A DNA stretch of 64,000 nt from Deltaproteobacteria bacterium (GCA_006226375.1 SBHC01000081.1:186001-250000), one strand, 5' to 3'. Positions 7,221 to 16,919 are shown, counted from the stretch's first letter. Notes: a model not told the origin generated them from the sequence alone. Program-made: numbers and translations.

Positions 7221-9962
7221 CTACGGCTCAATCTTCATCGGCGGTGTAAACTTGTTGTCCTTGTCGACATCCACATAAATGGGATTGGTAAAGGCAAACG
7301 GCTTACTCCCAGGGATGACCGGCGAAAGAGACTTCGTTCCCGTCACCATCACAAGATACCAGGAGTCTTTGTCTGGCTTGTGTTGAAAGACTTCATCCAA
7401 GCGCACAACAGCACCTTCCTTCTGTGGGATATCTTTGGTCTCGACCACCTTCCCATTGGCAATCAACTGTAGCTTGTTGATATGAACCCAAGGAGAAGCT
7501 TCAACCTTCACATGAAGATGGACAGTATCACCTGTTAAAGTTAGCGTTTCACCCAAGCCTTTTCCTGAGGATGCGTTGCCATCGGGACTGGCGGAGAATT
7601 GGATCATCGCTCCCCCCGAGACCACAACCTTCTGGGCTTTGATGGTGGTGGACAACTCTTTCATCGTAAACTTGTTGGGGTCGTTGGTTCCAAGCATCAC
7701 CATATTCCGGGGATATCCACACTCGCTGGTTGTCGCTCTATGGCTATCCGAGTTCCCCATAGCAGTCATAGGAAAGCCACGGTTCAGCATGCTATACCAG
7801 TCTTCCACGGTGGTGCTAAGAGCTGTGTTAAAGCTGTTGCTGTTAATGACTTCAATCGCATGAAACTTCCAGGACCATTCTTTGGGTTTGTTGTCAGCAA
7901 CACCCGTGGAGTTGTTGTATCCAACGTAAGAGAAATACGATCCAGCAGCAGCTCCACGTGGGTGGTTCACTTGAACTACCGCGTCGGGAGCTTCTTTCAC
8001 GACAAACTCAAACATCTCAGGCGCAAGGAAGGGATACCAGGGGAAAGCGCCGTTGTTGACAACATCTGACTTGTGAGGAATGGGATAGGTATTGAAGTGC
8101 CCAAAGTGGGTTGTCACTTCTTCCCCAACCACCGATCGAATTCGCGACTCCAGCTTCATCTCTTTGATAAACGGCTGGTAGTCTGTAACAAACTCATGAT
8201 CTGTTGAGACAGCAAGTTCAAGGCCTTCTCCCACCATCGAAGATAGCTTCAACTGGTTGCTATCCTGACTGTCTGGGCTTCCCTTCGCATGAACATGGAA
8301 GTCGCCACTTAAGGAGTTTGGTGTTTGTACATACTTCTTGAGAGAAGCTTCCACCTTGGTTTCTTTGTTAGCCTCGATGGTAACAACTTCCTCTTTGTAG
8401 TCATAGAAGAAGCCACGACTCACAACGACCTTGTAGGTACCAGGGGGTAGCGAAACAGAGCCCTTTCCTGTGTAGGGATAGAAGATATGGAACGCACCAC
8501 CTGCATAGCTTTGTTTGCCATAGTGCGAAGGTACGCGAGTGACGCCTTGGCTTTGAAGAGTGGCAGACACTTTGACAGGCAGCGGCGTTGAGCCATCTTC
8601 TTCGGTAGCAACCACCGTAAGAGTCCCAGCATCAGGAGCAGTGACCGTTTGCTCTGTTTCACTGCCTTCCTTTATCTCGATCTCCACAGACTTTCCAAGA
8701 GATTCAGCACGCTCTGGCTTAAGCGTGTAGGTCCCGACAGGTAGGTTAATCGAATAGCTACCGTCACGTTGGCTAACGGCTTGTCCAACGTATTCGACGT
8801 TGTTGTCTTTGTTGGTTTGTTCGATGTGAAGAATAACTCCAGCGACAGGACTTCCATCCCCAAGCTGAACCTTCCCTTTGACAGAACCCGTCTTAATGTC
8901 TTTGAGGGTCGTTCGATAAGCAGCCTGGGCTGCGGCAAGATCCTTCCCAACAGCAACGTTCCAAGATAGCTCATAGGTTTCGCCAGACTTAATCGAGAAG
9001 ATATTTTGCGTACCGATCAACACAGTTTTGAACTTGACCAGCATTTGAAAGTCTTCGCCTTCTTTGGGAAACACAACGTAGCCCACATCTTTCGACATTA
9101 AGCCATGGTACTTCCAGAGACCAAGAGCGTCTTTCCCATCGACTTCACCTTTGCGAGGAAAGAAGTTATGGAGACCATCACCCATAAAGAAGCCAACCTC
9201 AGAGAAGTTGATGTCTCGAAACCGAGGAGCCTGGTTCAGAATGGTTGTTTTCATTTGTAGGATGGAGCTATTGGGTTCAAGGCGGAACTCATTGGTGATC
9301 TCGAAGCCAAGCTCAAAGGTCTCTTTGGCCAAGGCTGCCGAGAACGCTTTGATGTACGAGAGCAACAGACTTAACTCGTTGTCCTTTCCGACAATGCGGA
9401 CGACAGCGGCCTTTCCATCTCGACCATCGTTTACGATTTCGATGCGCTCGGGTTTCATCATTCGATGCTGGAACGCCAAAGAGAATTCCTGAAACAAAGA
9501 GCGCCCAGGCTCCCCTTCTTTCCGGATGATGTCGGCCGCCACGATTTTCCCACCCAAAGACAAGTAACCGTGGGTCCATCGTGCACCTGCGATGGTGAAG
9601 GCAACCTTGCTGTTGTAGATCTTGATATCTCCGACCCGTTCGCGTCCATTCGCATTCGGTCCACCAATGTATTCTTTGGCATCTCGAATGATCCCGGCGC
9701 GAGCGGTACCATCGCTCACCCGCTCCGACAGGTCCAAAGGAGGAAGAACCTTTTCGGGCTTCGCCTCTTCTGTTGTTTCTTGTGGGGAAGCATCATCGGT
9801 TGACACTTCCTTCCCAGACGCTTCTTTGGAGCCAGCTTCCGTCACAGCCTCCTTCCCTGTTTCACCAGGTCCACAAGCCCAAGACCCCCACAACACAAGA
9901 CTCACAGCAACAATGACGGTTATCGTTCGTCTCTGAAAACTCAACCATCTCATTCGTTCCAT
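7221..9962 (-). CDS. CehA/McbA-like metallohydrolase with regulatory-like beta domains, probable lipoprotein
   Basis: A 913-residue protein from ATG 9962, which has a GAGGAGG ribosome binding site. The N-terminus is a signal segment ending in WGSWACGPG, then a Glu/Thr/Ser-rich linker, so it is probably lipid-anchored. Residues about 370-530 hold two or three carboxypeptidase-regulatory-like beta domains (GSVKGKVQLGDGSPVAGV). A PHP-type metal-binding hydrolase domain follows: H556-V-H558 in GDFHVHAKG, D588-H589 in STDHEF, and further His and Asp in VNHPRG and GNSDSH. The CehA/McbA family includes carbamate and ester hydrolases, but most members have unknown substrates. The modular surface architecture suggests an extracellular substrate. 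Confidence is high for the fold and low for the reaction. Confidence 0.85.
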   Translation of the reverse strand: MERMRWLSFQRRTITVIVAVSLVLWGSWACGPGETGKEAVTEAGSKEASGKEVSTDDASPQETTEEAKPEKVLPPLDLSERVSDGTARAGIIRDAKEYIGGPNANGRERVGDIKIYNSKVAFTIAGARWTHGYLSLGGKIVAADIIRKEGEPGRSLFQEFSLAFQHRMMKPERIEIVNDGRDGKAAVVRIVGKDNELSLLLSYIKAFSAALAKETFELGFEITNEFRLEPNSSILQMKTTILNQAPRFRDINFSEVGFFMGDGLHNFFPRKGEVDGKDALGLWKYHGLMSKDVGYVVFPKEGEDFQMLVKFKTVLIGTQNIFSIKSGETYELSWNVAVGKDLAAAQAAYRTTLKDIKTGSVKGKVQLGDGSPVAGVILHIEQTNKDNNVEYVGQAVSQRDGSYSINLPVGTYTLKPERAESLGKSVEIEIKEGSETEQTVTAPDAGTLTVVATEEDGSTPLPVKVSATLQSQGVTRVPSHYGKQSYAGGAFHIFYPYTGKGSVSLPPGTYKVVVSRGFFYDYKEEVVTIEANKETKVEASLKKYVQTPNSLSGDFHVHAKGSPDSQDSNQLKLSSMVGEGLELAVSTDHEFVTDYQPFIKEMKLESRIRSVVGEEVTTHFGHFNTYPIPHKSDVVNNGAFPWYPFLAPEMFEFVVKEAPDAVVQVNHPRGAAAGSYFSYVGYNNSTGVADNKPKEWSWKFHAIEVINSNSFNTALSTTVEDWYSMLNRGFPMTAMGNSDSHRATTSECGYPRNMVMLGTNDPNKFTMKELSTTIKAQKVVVSGGAMIQFSASPDGNASSGKGLGETLTLTGDTVHLHVKVEASPWVHINKLQLIANGKVVETKDIPQKEGAVVRLDEVFQHKPDKDSWYLVMVTGTKSLSPVIPGSKPFAFTNPIYVDVDKDNKFTPPMKIEP

Positions 9963-10226
9963 ATCACATCCTCCTCGGTCCCTAACATGTCCTTCCACAA
10001 GCAAATTTGAGGACAAGAAACTTAGATCCTCCATCCCCCCACCAAAAAGTCAAGGACTTTGTGACAGCCTCGTAACAAGAATGCAACAGAGGCACAAAGA
10101 CCCAAGGAAGAACAAGGACTTTATAGAACCAAGGAACGAGAACTCACTGATGTGGGCACTCTGACGCTGCAAGCAATGATATTGTGATTGCTCCCACAAA
10201 ACTCCAACCAACACGCGATAGGTTCG

Positions 10227-10312
10227 TCTGTGTACATCTGTGCAATATACGGATGCAAGAAGCCAATTGAATATGCGGTATCCTTGCCTGTGCAATCTGC
10301 GCAATCTGAGGA
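10227..10312. repeat. Degenerate iterated CACAGATT-like repeat, two clusters
   Basis: TCTGTGTACATCTGTGCAAT starts at 10227 and CTGTGCAATCTGCGCAATCT at 10288. On the minus strand these read as repeated CAGATTGCGCAGATTGCACAG-like units. Such units are scattered through many unrelated bacterial genomes, often in decayed sequence. The two clusters are 40 bases apart. Confidence 0.4.
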
Positions 10313-10370
10313 CCCTGCCCTCTATCAAGAAACCAACGGCCAATGACCACACCCCCTTGAAGAGCCTGGA

Positions 10371-10399
10371 TTGACACCTGTTCTGTTCTCTACTAGGAT
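10371..10399 (+). promoter_or_regulatory. Promoter of the giant repeat protein gene
   Basis: TTGACA (10371-10376, perfect), 17-base spacer, TAGGAT (10394-10399, 4/6). Predicted start near 10406, 48 bases before the chosen ATG. The palindrome at 10393-10405 covers the -10 hexamer. Confidence 0.6.
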
Positions 10400-10405
10400 T
10401 CCTAG
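10393..10405. promoter_or_regulatory. Palindrome overlapping the -10 element (candidate operator)
   Basis: CTAGGA-T-TCCTAG: perfect 6-base arms around one base. A dimeric repressor bound here would block the promoter. Short palindromes also occur by chance, so this is tentative. Confidence 0.35.
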
Positions 10406-10453
10406 CCTTACATATTTTCATACAAACTTATGGGTAATAAAGAAGGTTCGAAA

Positions 10454-13400
10454 ATGAGTCGATTTGAGAGTGAAAGTGCCTTCGAAGCATCTTCCCAAGC
10501 ACAAACAGAAGCCATTGATTCAGAGTCATCCACCAAAGAAGTGCTTGAACAATCCAACATTCGTTTTGAACAAGCAATTGAGCAATACAGTGCAAGCCAT
10601 GCAGATGAGTTTGTTATCAAGAATCAATCATGGGAAGAGCGAATAGACTGGACTCATTTTGCTCCAAACCAAGAAGGTCATAGCTATCCTAGGACCCTGA
10701 TATTTGAAGAATGTACCTTCCACAATAAATTCTATATTACTCAATGCGATTTTCGTTCCATCACTCTTAAGTTTAAGAACTGTAAATTCAATGAGGATTG
10801 GAGTGGAGGGGAGCGCAGAGGAAAGGTTTCTCGTCGTTCGACGTTTGGAGTTCTCAAGTTTGAATCTTGCCAATTTGAAAGGCTCAGACTCATAAAAGCA
10901 TCTGTAGAATCTCTCATGTTGGATTCATGCATCGAGCCCAACTCCTACTTGGATCTTCAAGGAGGAAATTTCCATCAAATTCAAGTTGACAATTGTGCGC
11001 TTCAATCGATTGTAGCGAGTCAGTGTTCCATAGGTGATTCAGTCGTGATTAGGGGTAGCAACTCCAGGATTGAAGTTGTCACATTTGAAGAAGCGACTTT
11101 TCAAAATTCCCACACTTCGGTAACTCAAGAGGATACCAAGAAGCATTTCCTTTTCAGAGAAGCAAACATTGAGTTTCTTAACTTCAAGAATGCGAATCTT
11201 CCAGGAGCAGAAGTTGGAATCAGTCAATGCACGATTGGCGAATTCATTGCCGGAAAGATACGAACCCAACAGCGAACGAGAGACAAGTTAGCCCTCTCAT
11301 TGAGTGTGGGAAGTATCTCAATTGTCGGTGGACACGTCTTTGCAGTTGGCATGAAAGACATTGAGGTTGAAAGAGACTTACAATTCATGCAGGTCAAGGA
11401 ATTGCAAGATGTCTTCCTCGATAACGTTCAGATCGAAAGGTTAGAATGGCAAGACTTATTGTCGAACCCAAACTTCAAAACGGTAAACCTTACAGTCAAG
11501 AAGAAATGGACTTGGGATAATGTTCATTGTGCACAATGGGATGGACAGCAAACAAGCTTTCCTCCAGAAACAGTCATGTATCGTGCTCATTTTCAGGAAC
11601 AAGTGTACCTACAAGGTTCATCCTGCAATGGAACCATAACTTGTAAGAACTGCGACTTCAACGACATCGCAGATTGCAAAGACCTTAACGTCAAGCACAT
11701 ACAATGCAAAAGTACACACTTTCGCAGCACAACAAACTTTGACAACTCCAACTTCCAATCTGTTGATTTTTTGGATTGTAACTTCCACAAATCTGTTTCG
11801 TTTGATAACACAATTTTTTACAAGCTACCGAAGAAACCGCATACATTCCACCGAACTGTTTTCCATGGAGAAGTGAGTTTAAGGAATATTGGGCTTAAGA
11901 GTCATCTGCGATTCTGTAGAGGAAACTCTTTGGAAGGAGCTGCTGTTTTTCATCAACGAGTGATGATCACAGTAGACACGACATCCACCTCACGGCTTAG
12001 AAAAGATGTCAACATCAATATGAACGGAGTCGAATGCAAAAGTGGAGCAACGATCACTGGAGAATTGGAAAAGAAAAAGAGCAAAGTACGTTTGCTTCTC
12101 CGTAGAACGAAGATAACAGACTTAACTGTTGTTGGTTCTTTCAAGAAACTCGACCTCAAACAAGCCCATGTCCTAGGAACAAATGCGACACCGCTGTTAC
12201 AAAACTGGAGGAATGGTTCTGTTCATTTTCATCGAGCAACCCTCAGTAATGTAACCTTACAATTTGCCTGTGCCTTCGAAAATGCAAAAAGCTTCGACGA
12301 CACGAACTTGTTTGCAAGGGGTGCCACACTCAATGATGTTGGATTTACCGGACAGTTTGTTGGGAAGTGGCGGTTGCTTGATTGTACCATCCGCAACTTA
12401 CGATGCCATGATCTTGTGCTTGACTCAGACATGGATCTAAGCGGTAGCAGCGTACAACAAGACAAAACAGTCGTTGCTTTTTCCAACGTCCAATTTCGCA
12501 AACGTCGTAGACTTTATGCCCATGGCAACAAGCCCAAGTTGTTTATACGTCATAGTGACTTATTACGAAATCTAACGTTTGCAGACAGTTGCCACCTGGG
12601 AGCGCTAAACCTTCGAGGTTCATCCCTCCACAACCTGGACATGAAAGATGGGATCTGTGAAGAGTTGCTTGTCAGGCAAGGGATGAAAGGGCATATACAA
12701 TTTCGATTCCATCCCAGCACATTGCCTGGACTTGCAGAAGCGTTTCATCGCTCCAAGAGACATAACACTCTTTCAACAGAAACAGACACAGAAGATGCTC
12801 TAACTCCAGAACTCATATATGAGTTACAACAATGGATCCAACAAGAGTTTGAACTCCTATTTCGGACCAATGCAAAACAAAAAGGTGAAGAGGAGCAAAA
12901 GTCTGCATACAACATCAGCGTACTTTTTGATGCTGACGAAAACGAGCAACCAGCGGAAGAAAACGATGATGATGAATCGATAGAGATTCCTATCGAACAC
13001 GTCATGGAATTACAAACAGAAGAAGAGCCAAACAAAGAGACCTTTGCTCCTTCTATCTTGGCCTTAGACATTGAAGAGATCACAGAAAAAAGCGAGCCCA
13101 AGGAAAAAGGAACAGGAAAAGTCAAATGGGTGAGTCAAATCTCAACCAAAGCACTTTTTGAAGCAGGGGCTCAGGTAGATGGATTGTCGTCACAAGCGGA
13201 TGGGATGCTTCGCTTGGATTCGAAACCTCCATTGGAGAATGAACGTGCAGGAACGCCCGAAGACGAGCAAATGACTTCACCAGAAGTCTACAATGATGAG
13301 GAAGAACATTGTTTCTACATTGGTCTCTGGAGACAGATTGAAGAAAAAGAAACAGACACAGAGAAAGATGCCGAAGAGTTAGACGAAACGGAAGAGGAAA

Positions 13401-15685
13401 ACCCCTGGCAAGAAATCGATCTCAGCCGCCATCAACATAGCCCCTTCCATTTCATTCGTAGAGAACTGGAACACTATTTTCGGGGAACACGAATCGAAAA
13501 TTGGAACTTGAGCGACTTTGTCATAGAAGGAAGCGACTCGTTCGAAACCAAACAAGCTCGACCCGTTTTTACCAATGTTTCCATGCAGGGCAGCACCCTC
13601 AAAGGTGGCATACTCAACTCTGTTGTGGTTGATGGTTTTTTTGAAGCAACATCCGCCTGCGCCTTTGATGGCTGTGAGTGGAAAGGCTGCGAGTTTCGAG
13701 GGCCAGTTCGACTGTACAGGTCTGAAATACCCAACACCCTAACCTTCCTGGGTTGCAGTTTTGCAGACAATGTAGAATTGGCGTGGATGCGGTGTTATGG
13801 ACAAGTGCGATTCTTAAGGTGCAACTTGAAAGGCACTTTAAATCTTCGAGAGAACAGAGTGTCATACCTTTGGAACTTTGAAGACACAGAGTTTACAGGC
13901 CCAGTTACGATAGAGCGAGAGCAAGGCTCTGGTGGACTGCGTTTGTTTGAATGTGAGTTTACAAAGACATTCCAAATTCGCAAATCCGACTGGAATGGAA
14001 ACTTGGACTTGTCTCGTTCATTCTTTGGTGATGAAGTTCTTCTGAAGGTCGTAAAGTTTCCAACATTGAACGAAAATCGCCTTCAGCAAACAGCGACTGG
14101 AATGGAAATCATCCGGGCAACTGACCAAACAGGAAAAATCAACCTTACAGGCTCATTTTTTTCCAAACTTTGTTCATTCAAAGATGTAGAAGCCAAAAGC
14201 ATCACAGCAAGCGACGAAAAGCACCTTACACAATTTAAGGGTGATGTGGAATTTAGGAACGTTGCCCTCACTCATCACATGTTTTGTGGACATGCAAGAT
14301 TTGCTGGCCCTCTCACGCTGGAGGACGTTTCTGCTCCAGATTTTGTTTCCTTTTTGGGATGTGAGTTTAGCCAAAATGTGCTGGTCCAACGGATGCAAAA
14401 CGAACCGTCCTTAAGCTTCATTCGCTCCTCGTTTGCGGAACGTTTGCTGTTGGAAGACCCCAACGGTTTGCGGAACATCTTTGTCGGACGAACAACGTGC
14501 CACGGTCCTGTGATTGTACGCGGCACGCTCACCCCCCAAGATGACCTCCCCATCGAATCGTTGGAACAAAACTCGCTCTACTCCATCACCTTCTCGGAGA
14601 CCCAGTGCACAGAGCCTGTTACCTTGGAGAACCTCTCTGTAGAGAGCACCATCGACTTCCGAAAGACCCTGTTCACGAAGGATTTAACGATCCAAAATGT
14701 CATCTTCCATGGAGAGATTCATGCAACAGGCCGGTTACGCCGACACAAGATCTGTGGGCAGATTCGGTTGGAAGAGGTAGAGGTTCACAACCTCCTCAGC
14801 CTTCGAGAATTGCATCGTTGCACCGTAATGCTCGACAACGCTCACGTTCGTGACGAGCTCGACATCCGCAGTTTTTCCAAGAAACGACCACTCCACTGCA
14901 GCCTAAGCGAAGCATCGATCACGACCATTACGTTTCCCAATGATCCCATCGATTCGATCGGATTTGCGTTGCCCTTGCCCGAAGAAGTGGAGGACCCCAA
15001 GCAACTACCAATGTTGTGCCAACAAAAGGCACAACACTACTCCCAGCTGTACCAGTTGAGCCTCCAGCGCAAGCAATACGAAGAAGCCAAAGAGTTTCGG
15101 TACCATTATCGGAAGGCGTTGAAGGGCCTATCGTTTGTCCAACGGTACAAATACCTTCGTGACATGCGGGAGTTCGAGGACCATGGTTCCAACACCAAAA
15201 CCTCCCATCCCCACAAGTCACAGTCGGCAACATTGCATCGTTTGGCAGGAAGTGCTCATACGGAAAAACTTCCAGTACGCAAGCGTAGCGGCTGGATACA
15301 AACCTTTGCTGCTTTGTGGGAATCCTTAATCATACAATTTGGCCATACCTACGATGGATACGGCAAGTCACCCTTGAAGGTTTTGATGTGGCTCTTGGCT
15401 TTCAACAGCTTGTGTGTGTTTCATGGCCTGTTTGGTTGGGGCTTTGAGAAGATCGGCGTCGTCTGGCTAGATACATTGCTGACTCCGATAGGATTCCTCT
15501 TCCAAGGAGTCGGGTTGCGTCCGTTTGGCTCAAGATTCCCCTCAATGCCACAACAAATAGCCTTCTACACTCACACCATCCTTGTGGGTTTAATGTGGTT
15601 GTATTTTCTACGGTTGTTAATTCCAGGACTGGTGGGACGCGACAAGATATCGCAGATGCTCTCGAAGCGAACAGGGTCTGTGTAA
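10454..15685 (+). CDS. Giant pentapeptide-repeat-like beta-helix protein with C-terminal two-helix channel-like membrane module
   Basis: A 1743-residue protein. ATG 10454 is preferred over 10430 because AAGAAGG lies seven bases before it. Residues about 70-760 and 1000-1520 are made of imperfect pentapeptide-like coils rich in C, F, N and D at fixed spacing (FKNCKFNED, FDGCEWKGCEFRG, FLDCNFHKS). This predicts a long right-handed beta-helix. A 220-residue acidic linker (about 770-990) separates the two halves. A helical stretch (KAQHYSQLYQLSLQRKQYE, about 1525-1575) leads to a membrane module: GYGKSPLKVLMWLLAF helix near 1635-1660, a hydrophobic re-entrant-like loop near 1668-1690, and a last helix near 1702-1725. 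Smaller pentapeptide proteins with Ion_trans_2-like tails have the same order. The TxGYG potassium filter is absent (TPIGF), so channel activity is doubtful. GC is markedly lower at the 5' end. Confidence 0.85.
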   Translation: MSRFESESAFEASSQAQTEAIDSESSTKEVLEQSNIRFEQAIEQYSASHADEFVIKNQSWEERIDWTHFAPNQEGHSYPRTLIFEECTFHNKFYITQCDFRSITLKFKNCKFNEDWSGGERRGKVSRRSTFGVLKFESCQFERLRLIKASVESLMLDSCIEPNSYLDLQGGNFHQIQVDNCALQSIVASQCSIGDSVVIRGSNSRIEVVTFEEATFQNSHTSVTQEDTKKHFLFREANIEFLNFKNANLPGAEVGISQCTIGEFIAGKIRTQQRTRDKLALSLSVGSISIVGGHVFAVGMKDIEVERDLQFMQVKELQDVFLDNVQIERLEWQDLLSNPNFKTVNLTVKKKWTWDNVHCAQWDGQQTSFPPETVMYRAHFQEQVYLQGSSCNGTITCKNCDFNDIADCKDLNVKHIQCKSTHFRSTTNFDNSNFQSVDFLDCNFHKSVSFDNTIFYKLPKKPHTFHRTVFHGEVSLRNIGLKSHLRFCRGNSLEGAAVFHQRVMITVDTTSTSRLRKDVNINMNGVECKSGATITGELEKKKSKVRLLLRRTKITDLTVVGSFKKLDLKQAHVLGTNATPLLQNWRNGSVHFHRATLSNVTLQFACAFENAKSFDDTNLFARGATLNDVGFTGQFVGKWRLLDCTIRNLRCHDLVLDSDMDLSGSSVQQDKTVVAFSNVQFRKRRRLYAHGNKPKLFIRHSDLLRNLTFADSCHLGALNLRGSSLHNLDMKDGICEELLVRQGMKGHIQFRFHPSTLPGLAEAFHRSKRHNTLSTETDTEDALTPELIYELQQWIQQEFELLFRTNAKQKGEEEQKSAYNISVLFDADENEQPAEENDDDESIEIPIEHVMELQTEEEPNKETFAPSILALDIEEITEKSEPKEKGTGKVKWVSQISTKALFEAGAQVDGLSSQADGMLRLDSKPPLENERAGTPEDEQMTSPEVYNDEEEHCFYIGLWRQIEEKETDTEKDAEELDETEEENPWQEIDLSRHQHSPFHFIRRELEHYFRGTRIENWNLSDFVIEGSDSFETKQARPVFTNVSMQGSTLKGGILNSVVVDGFFEATSACAFDGCEWKGCEFRGPVRLYRSEIPNTLTFLGCSFADNVELAWMRCYGQVRFLRCNLKGTLNLRENRVSYLWNFEDTEFTGPVTIEREQGSGGLRLFECEFTKTFQIRKSDWNGNLDLSRSFFGDEVLLKVVKFPTLNENRLQQTATGMEIIRATDQTGKINLTGSFFSKLCSFKDVEAKSITASDEKHLTQFKGDVEFRNVALTHHMFCGHARFAGPLTLEDVSAPDFVSFLGCEFSQNVLVQRMQNEPSLSFIRSSFAERLLLEDPNGLRNIFVGRTTCHGPVIVRGTLTPQDDLPIESLEQNSLYSITFSETQCTEPVTLENLSVESTIDFRKTLFTKDLTIQNVIFHGEIHATGRLRRHKICGQIRLEEVEVHNLLSLRELHRCTVMLDNAHVRDELDIRSFSKKRPLHCSLSEASITTITFPNDPIDSIGFALPLPEEVEDPKQLPMLCQQKAQHYSQLYQLSLQRKQYEEAKEFRYHYRKALKGLSFVQRYKYLRDMREFEDHGSNTKTSHPHKSQSATLHRLAGSAHTEKLPVRKRSGWIQTFAALWESLIIQFGHTYDGYGKSPLKVLMWLLAFNSLCVFHGLFGWGFEKIGVVWLDTLLTPIGFLFQGVGLRPFGSRFPSMPQQIAFYTHTILVGLMWLYFLRLLIPGLVGRDKISQMLSKRTGSV

Positions 15686-15740
15686 GAAAGCCCTGACACC
15701 AAACTCGCTTGTGTTCCCCAACTCCATCGAGCAGCAGGTG

Positions 15741-16919
15741 CTACACAATGAGCATCGCATCACCGTAGCTGTAAAAGCGGTATTTTTGTTCGATCGCTTC
15801 GTTGTAGGCACGCAAAATGGCTTCACGTCCATGCAAGGCAGCAACCAACATGATCAAGGTAGACTCTGGCAAGTGGAAGTTGGTAATCAAACCATCAATC
15901 GCTCGGAAGTTGTAACCTGGATAGATAAAGATGTCGGTGGCACTCTGGCCTGCGATTGGGACATCCGATTCTTGGGTGGCTGCCTCCAAAGAGCGAAGGG
16001 AGGTAGTCCCCACCGCTATGACACGACCACCGTTGGCTTTGGTCTCCTTCCACAACCCAACGGTTTCTTCGGGAACAACGTAGGTTTCGGAGTGCATTTG
16101 GTGTGACAAAATGTCATCCACCCGAACGGGTAGAAAAGTGCCAAGCCCAACATGGAGGGTCACATAGGCAAGCTTCACCCCTTTGGCTTGTAACGCCTCC
16201 ATCAGCCCCGGCGTAAAGTGCAAACCTGCGGTAGGAGCGGCAACGGCACCAGTATGTTCCGCGTATACCGTTTGGTAACGTTGTGTATGTTCTTGCTCGG
16301 CCTGCTCGGGATCAATGTAAGGAGGAAGAGGCATCTCCCCGACATTCTCGAGATAGGAAAAAAGGTGAGGACGGCGCAGAGAAGGCTCCAAGAGCACGTG
16401 ATATCCGCCTTCCTCCAAACGGCGTAAGACCACAGCACGTTTGCCTTGTGGCAAATGAACCTCCGTGCCAGCTTTCAGTCCTCGGGAAGCTCGTCCCAAA
16501 GCATGCCAAATTTCACCAGGCCCCTGAGAATCGAAGAAATGTTCAGGATCGATCGCGACATTTGTGTCAGTGAATGCGGGTTTTTCATGGGAGGATGCAA
16601 GATCTGCAGAAGCTTGTGCAGAACCCGCAGATCGGAGTGGCGTTACTCCATAGGATGACAGACCTGCCTCGATCGGCTCAACAAACAACAACTCAACTTT
16701 CCCACCTGTTGACTTTTGTGCTTGCACACGAGCTGGAAACACTTTGGTGTTGTTCAGCACAAGAAGATCATTGGGTTGAAGAAACTCCCCAATGTTAAAA
16801 AAGTGAGTATGAAGAGGAGGCTGATCCGAACCACGCTTCAAAACCATGAGACGAGAAGCATCCCTTATGGATGATGGCTCCTGCGCGATCAGGTCCTGAG
16901 GTAGGTCGAAGTGAAACAT
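15741..16919 (-). CDS. queA: S-adenosylmethionine:tRNA ribosyltransferase-isomerase
   Basis: A 392-residue enzyme that transfers the ribosyl part of S-adenosylmethionine to preQ1 in tRNA, making epoxyqueuosine. The family start FDLPQDLIAQEP fixes ATG 16919; the upstream frame begins with TTG and lacks similarity. Typical motifs follow: RDASRLMVL, LNNTKVFPARV, AAPTAGLHFT, THVGLGTF-like (LHVGLGTFLPV), GTTSLRSLEAA and TNFHLPESTLIMLV. It is about 35 residues longer than the E. coli enzyme because of an insertion at roughly residues 90-125 (Ser/Ala-rich, HEKPAFTDTNVAIDPEHFF). It lies downstream of rpoH on the same strand, but a hairpin separates them. No preQ1 riboswitch is evident in the leader. 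Confidence 0.95.
   Translation of the reverse strand: MFHFDLPQDLIAQEPSSIRDASRLMVLKRGSDQPPLHTHFFNIGEFLQPNDLLVLNNTKVFPARVQAQKSTGGKVELLFVEPIEAGLSSYGVTPLRSAGSAQASADLASSHEKPAFTDTNVAIDPEHFFDSQGPGEIWHALGRASRGLKAGTEVHLPQGKRAVVLRRLEEGGYHVLLEPSLRRPHLFSYLENVGEMPLPPYIDPEQAEQEHTQRYQTVYAEHTGAVAAPTAGLHFTPGLMEALQAKGVKLAYVTLHVGLGTFLPVRVDDILSHQMHSETYVVPEETVGLWKETKANGGRVIAVGTTSLRSLEAATQESDVPIAGQSATDIFIYPGYNFRAIDGLITNFHLPESTLIMLVAALHGREAILRAYNEAIEQKYRFYSYGDAMLIV

Larger units (their letters stand above)
9963..10453. other. 491-base intergenic region with promoter and degenerate CACAGATT-type repeat
   Basis: Lies between two divergent genes. It holds the promoter described at 10371-10399 and, at 10227-10312, two short segments built from the iterated word TCTGYGCAATC (CACAGATT on the other strand). 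The minus-strand open frame at 10050-10421 overlaps these repeats, has no ribosome binding site and no recognisable domain; I do not call it a gene. Confidence 0.5.

Noticed and set aside
10050-10421. 123-codon minus-strand frame in the intergenic region
   Set aside because: It spans the promoter and repeat words of 10227-10405, lacks a ribosome binding site and has no recognisable domain.
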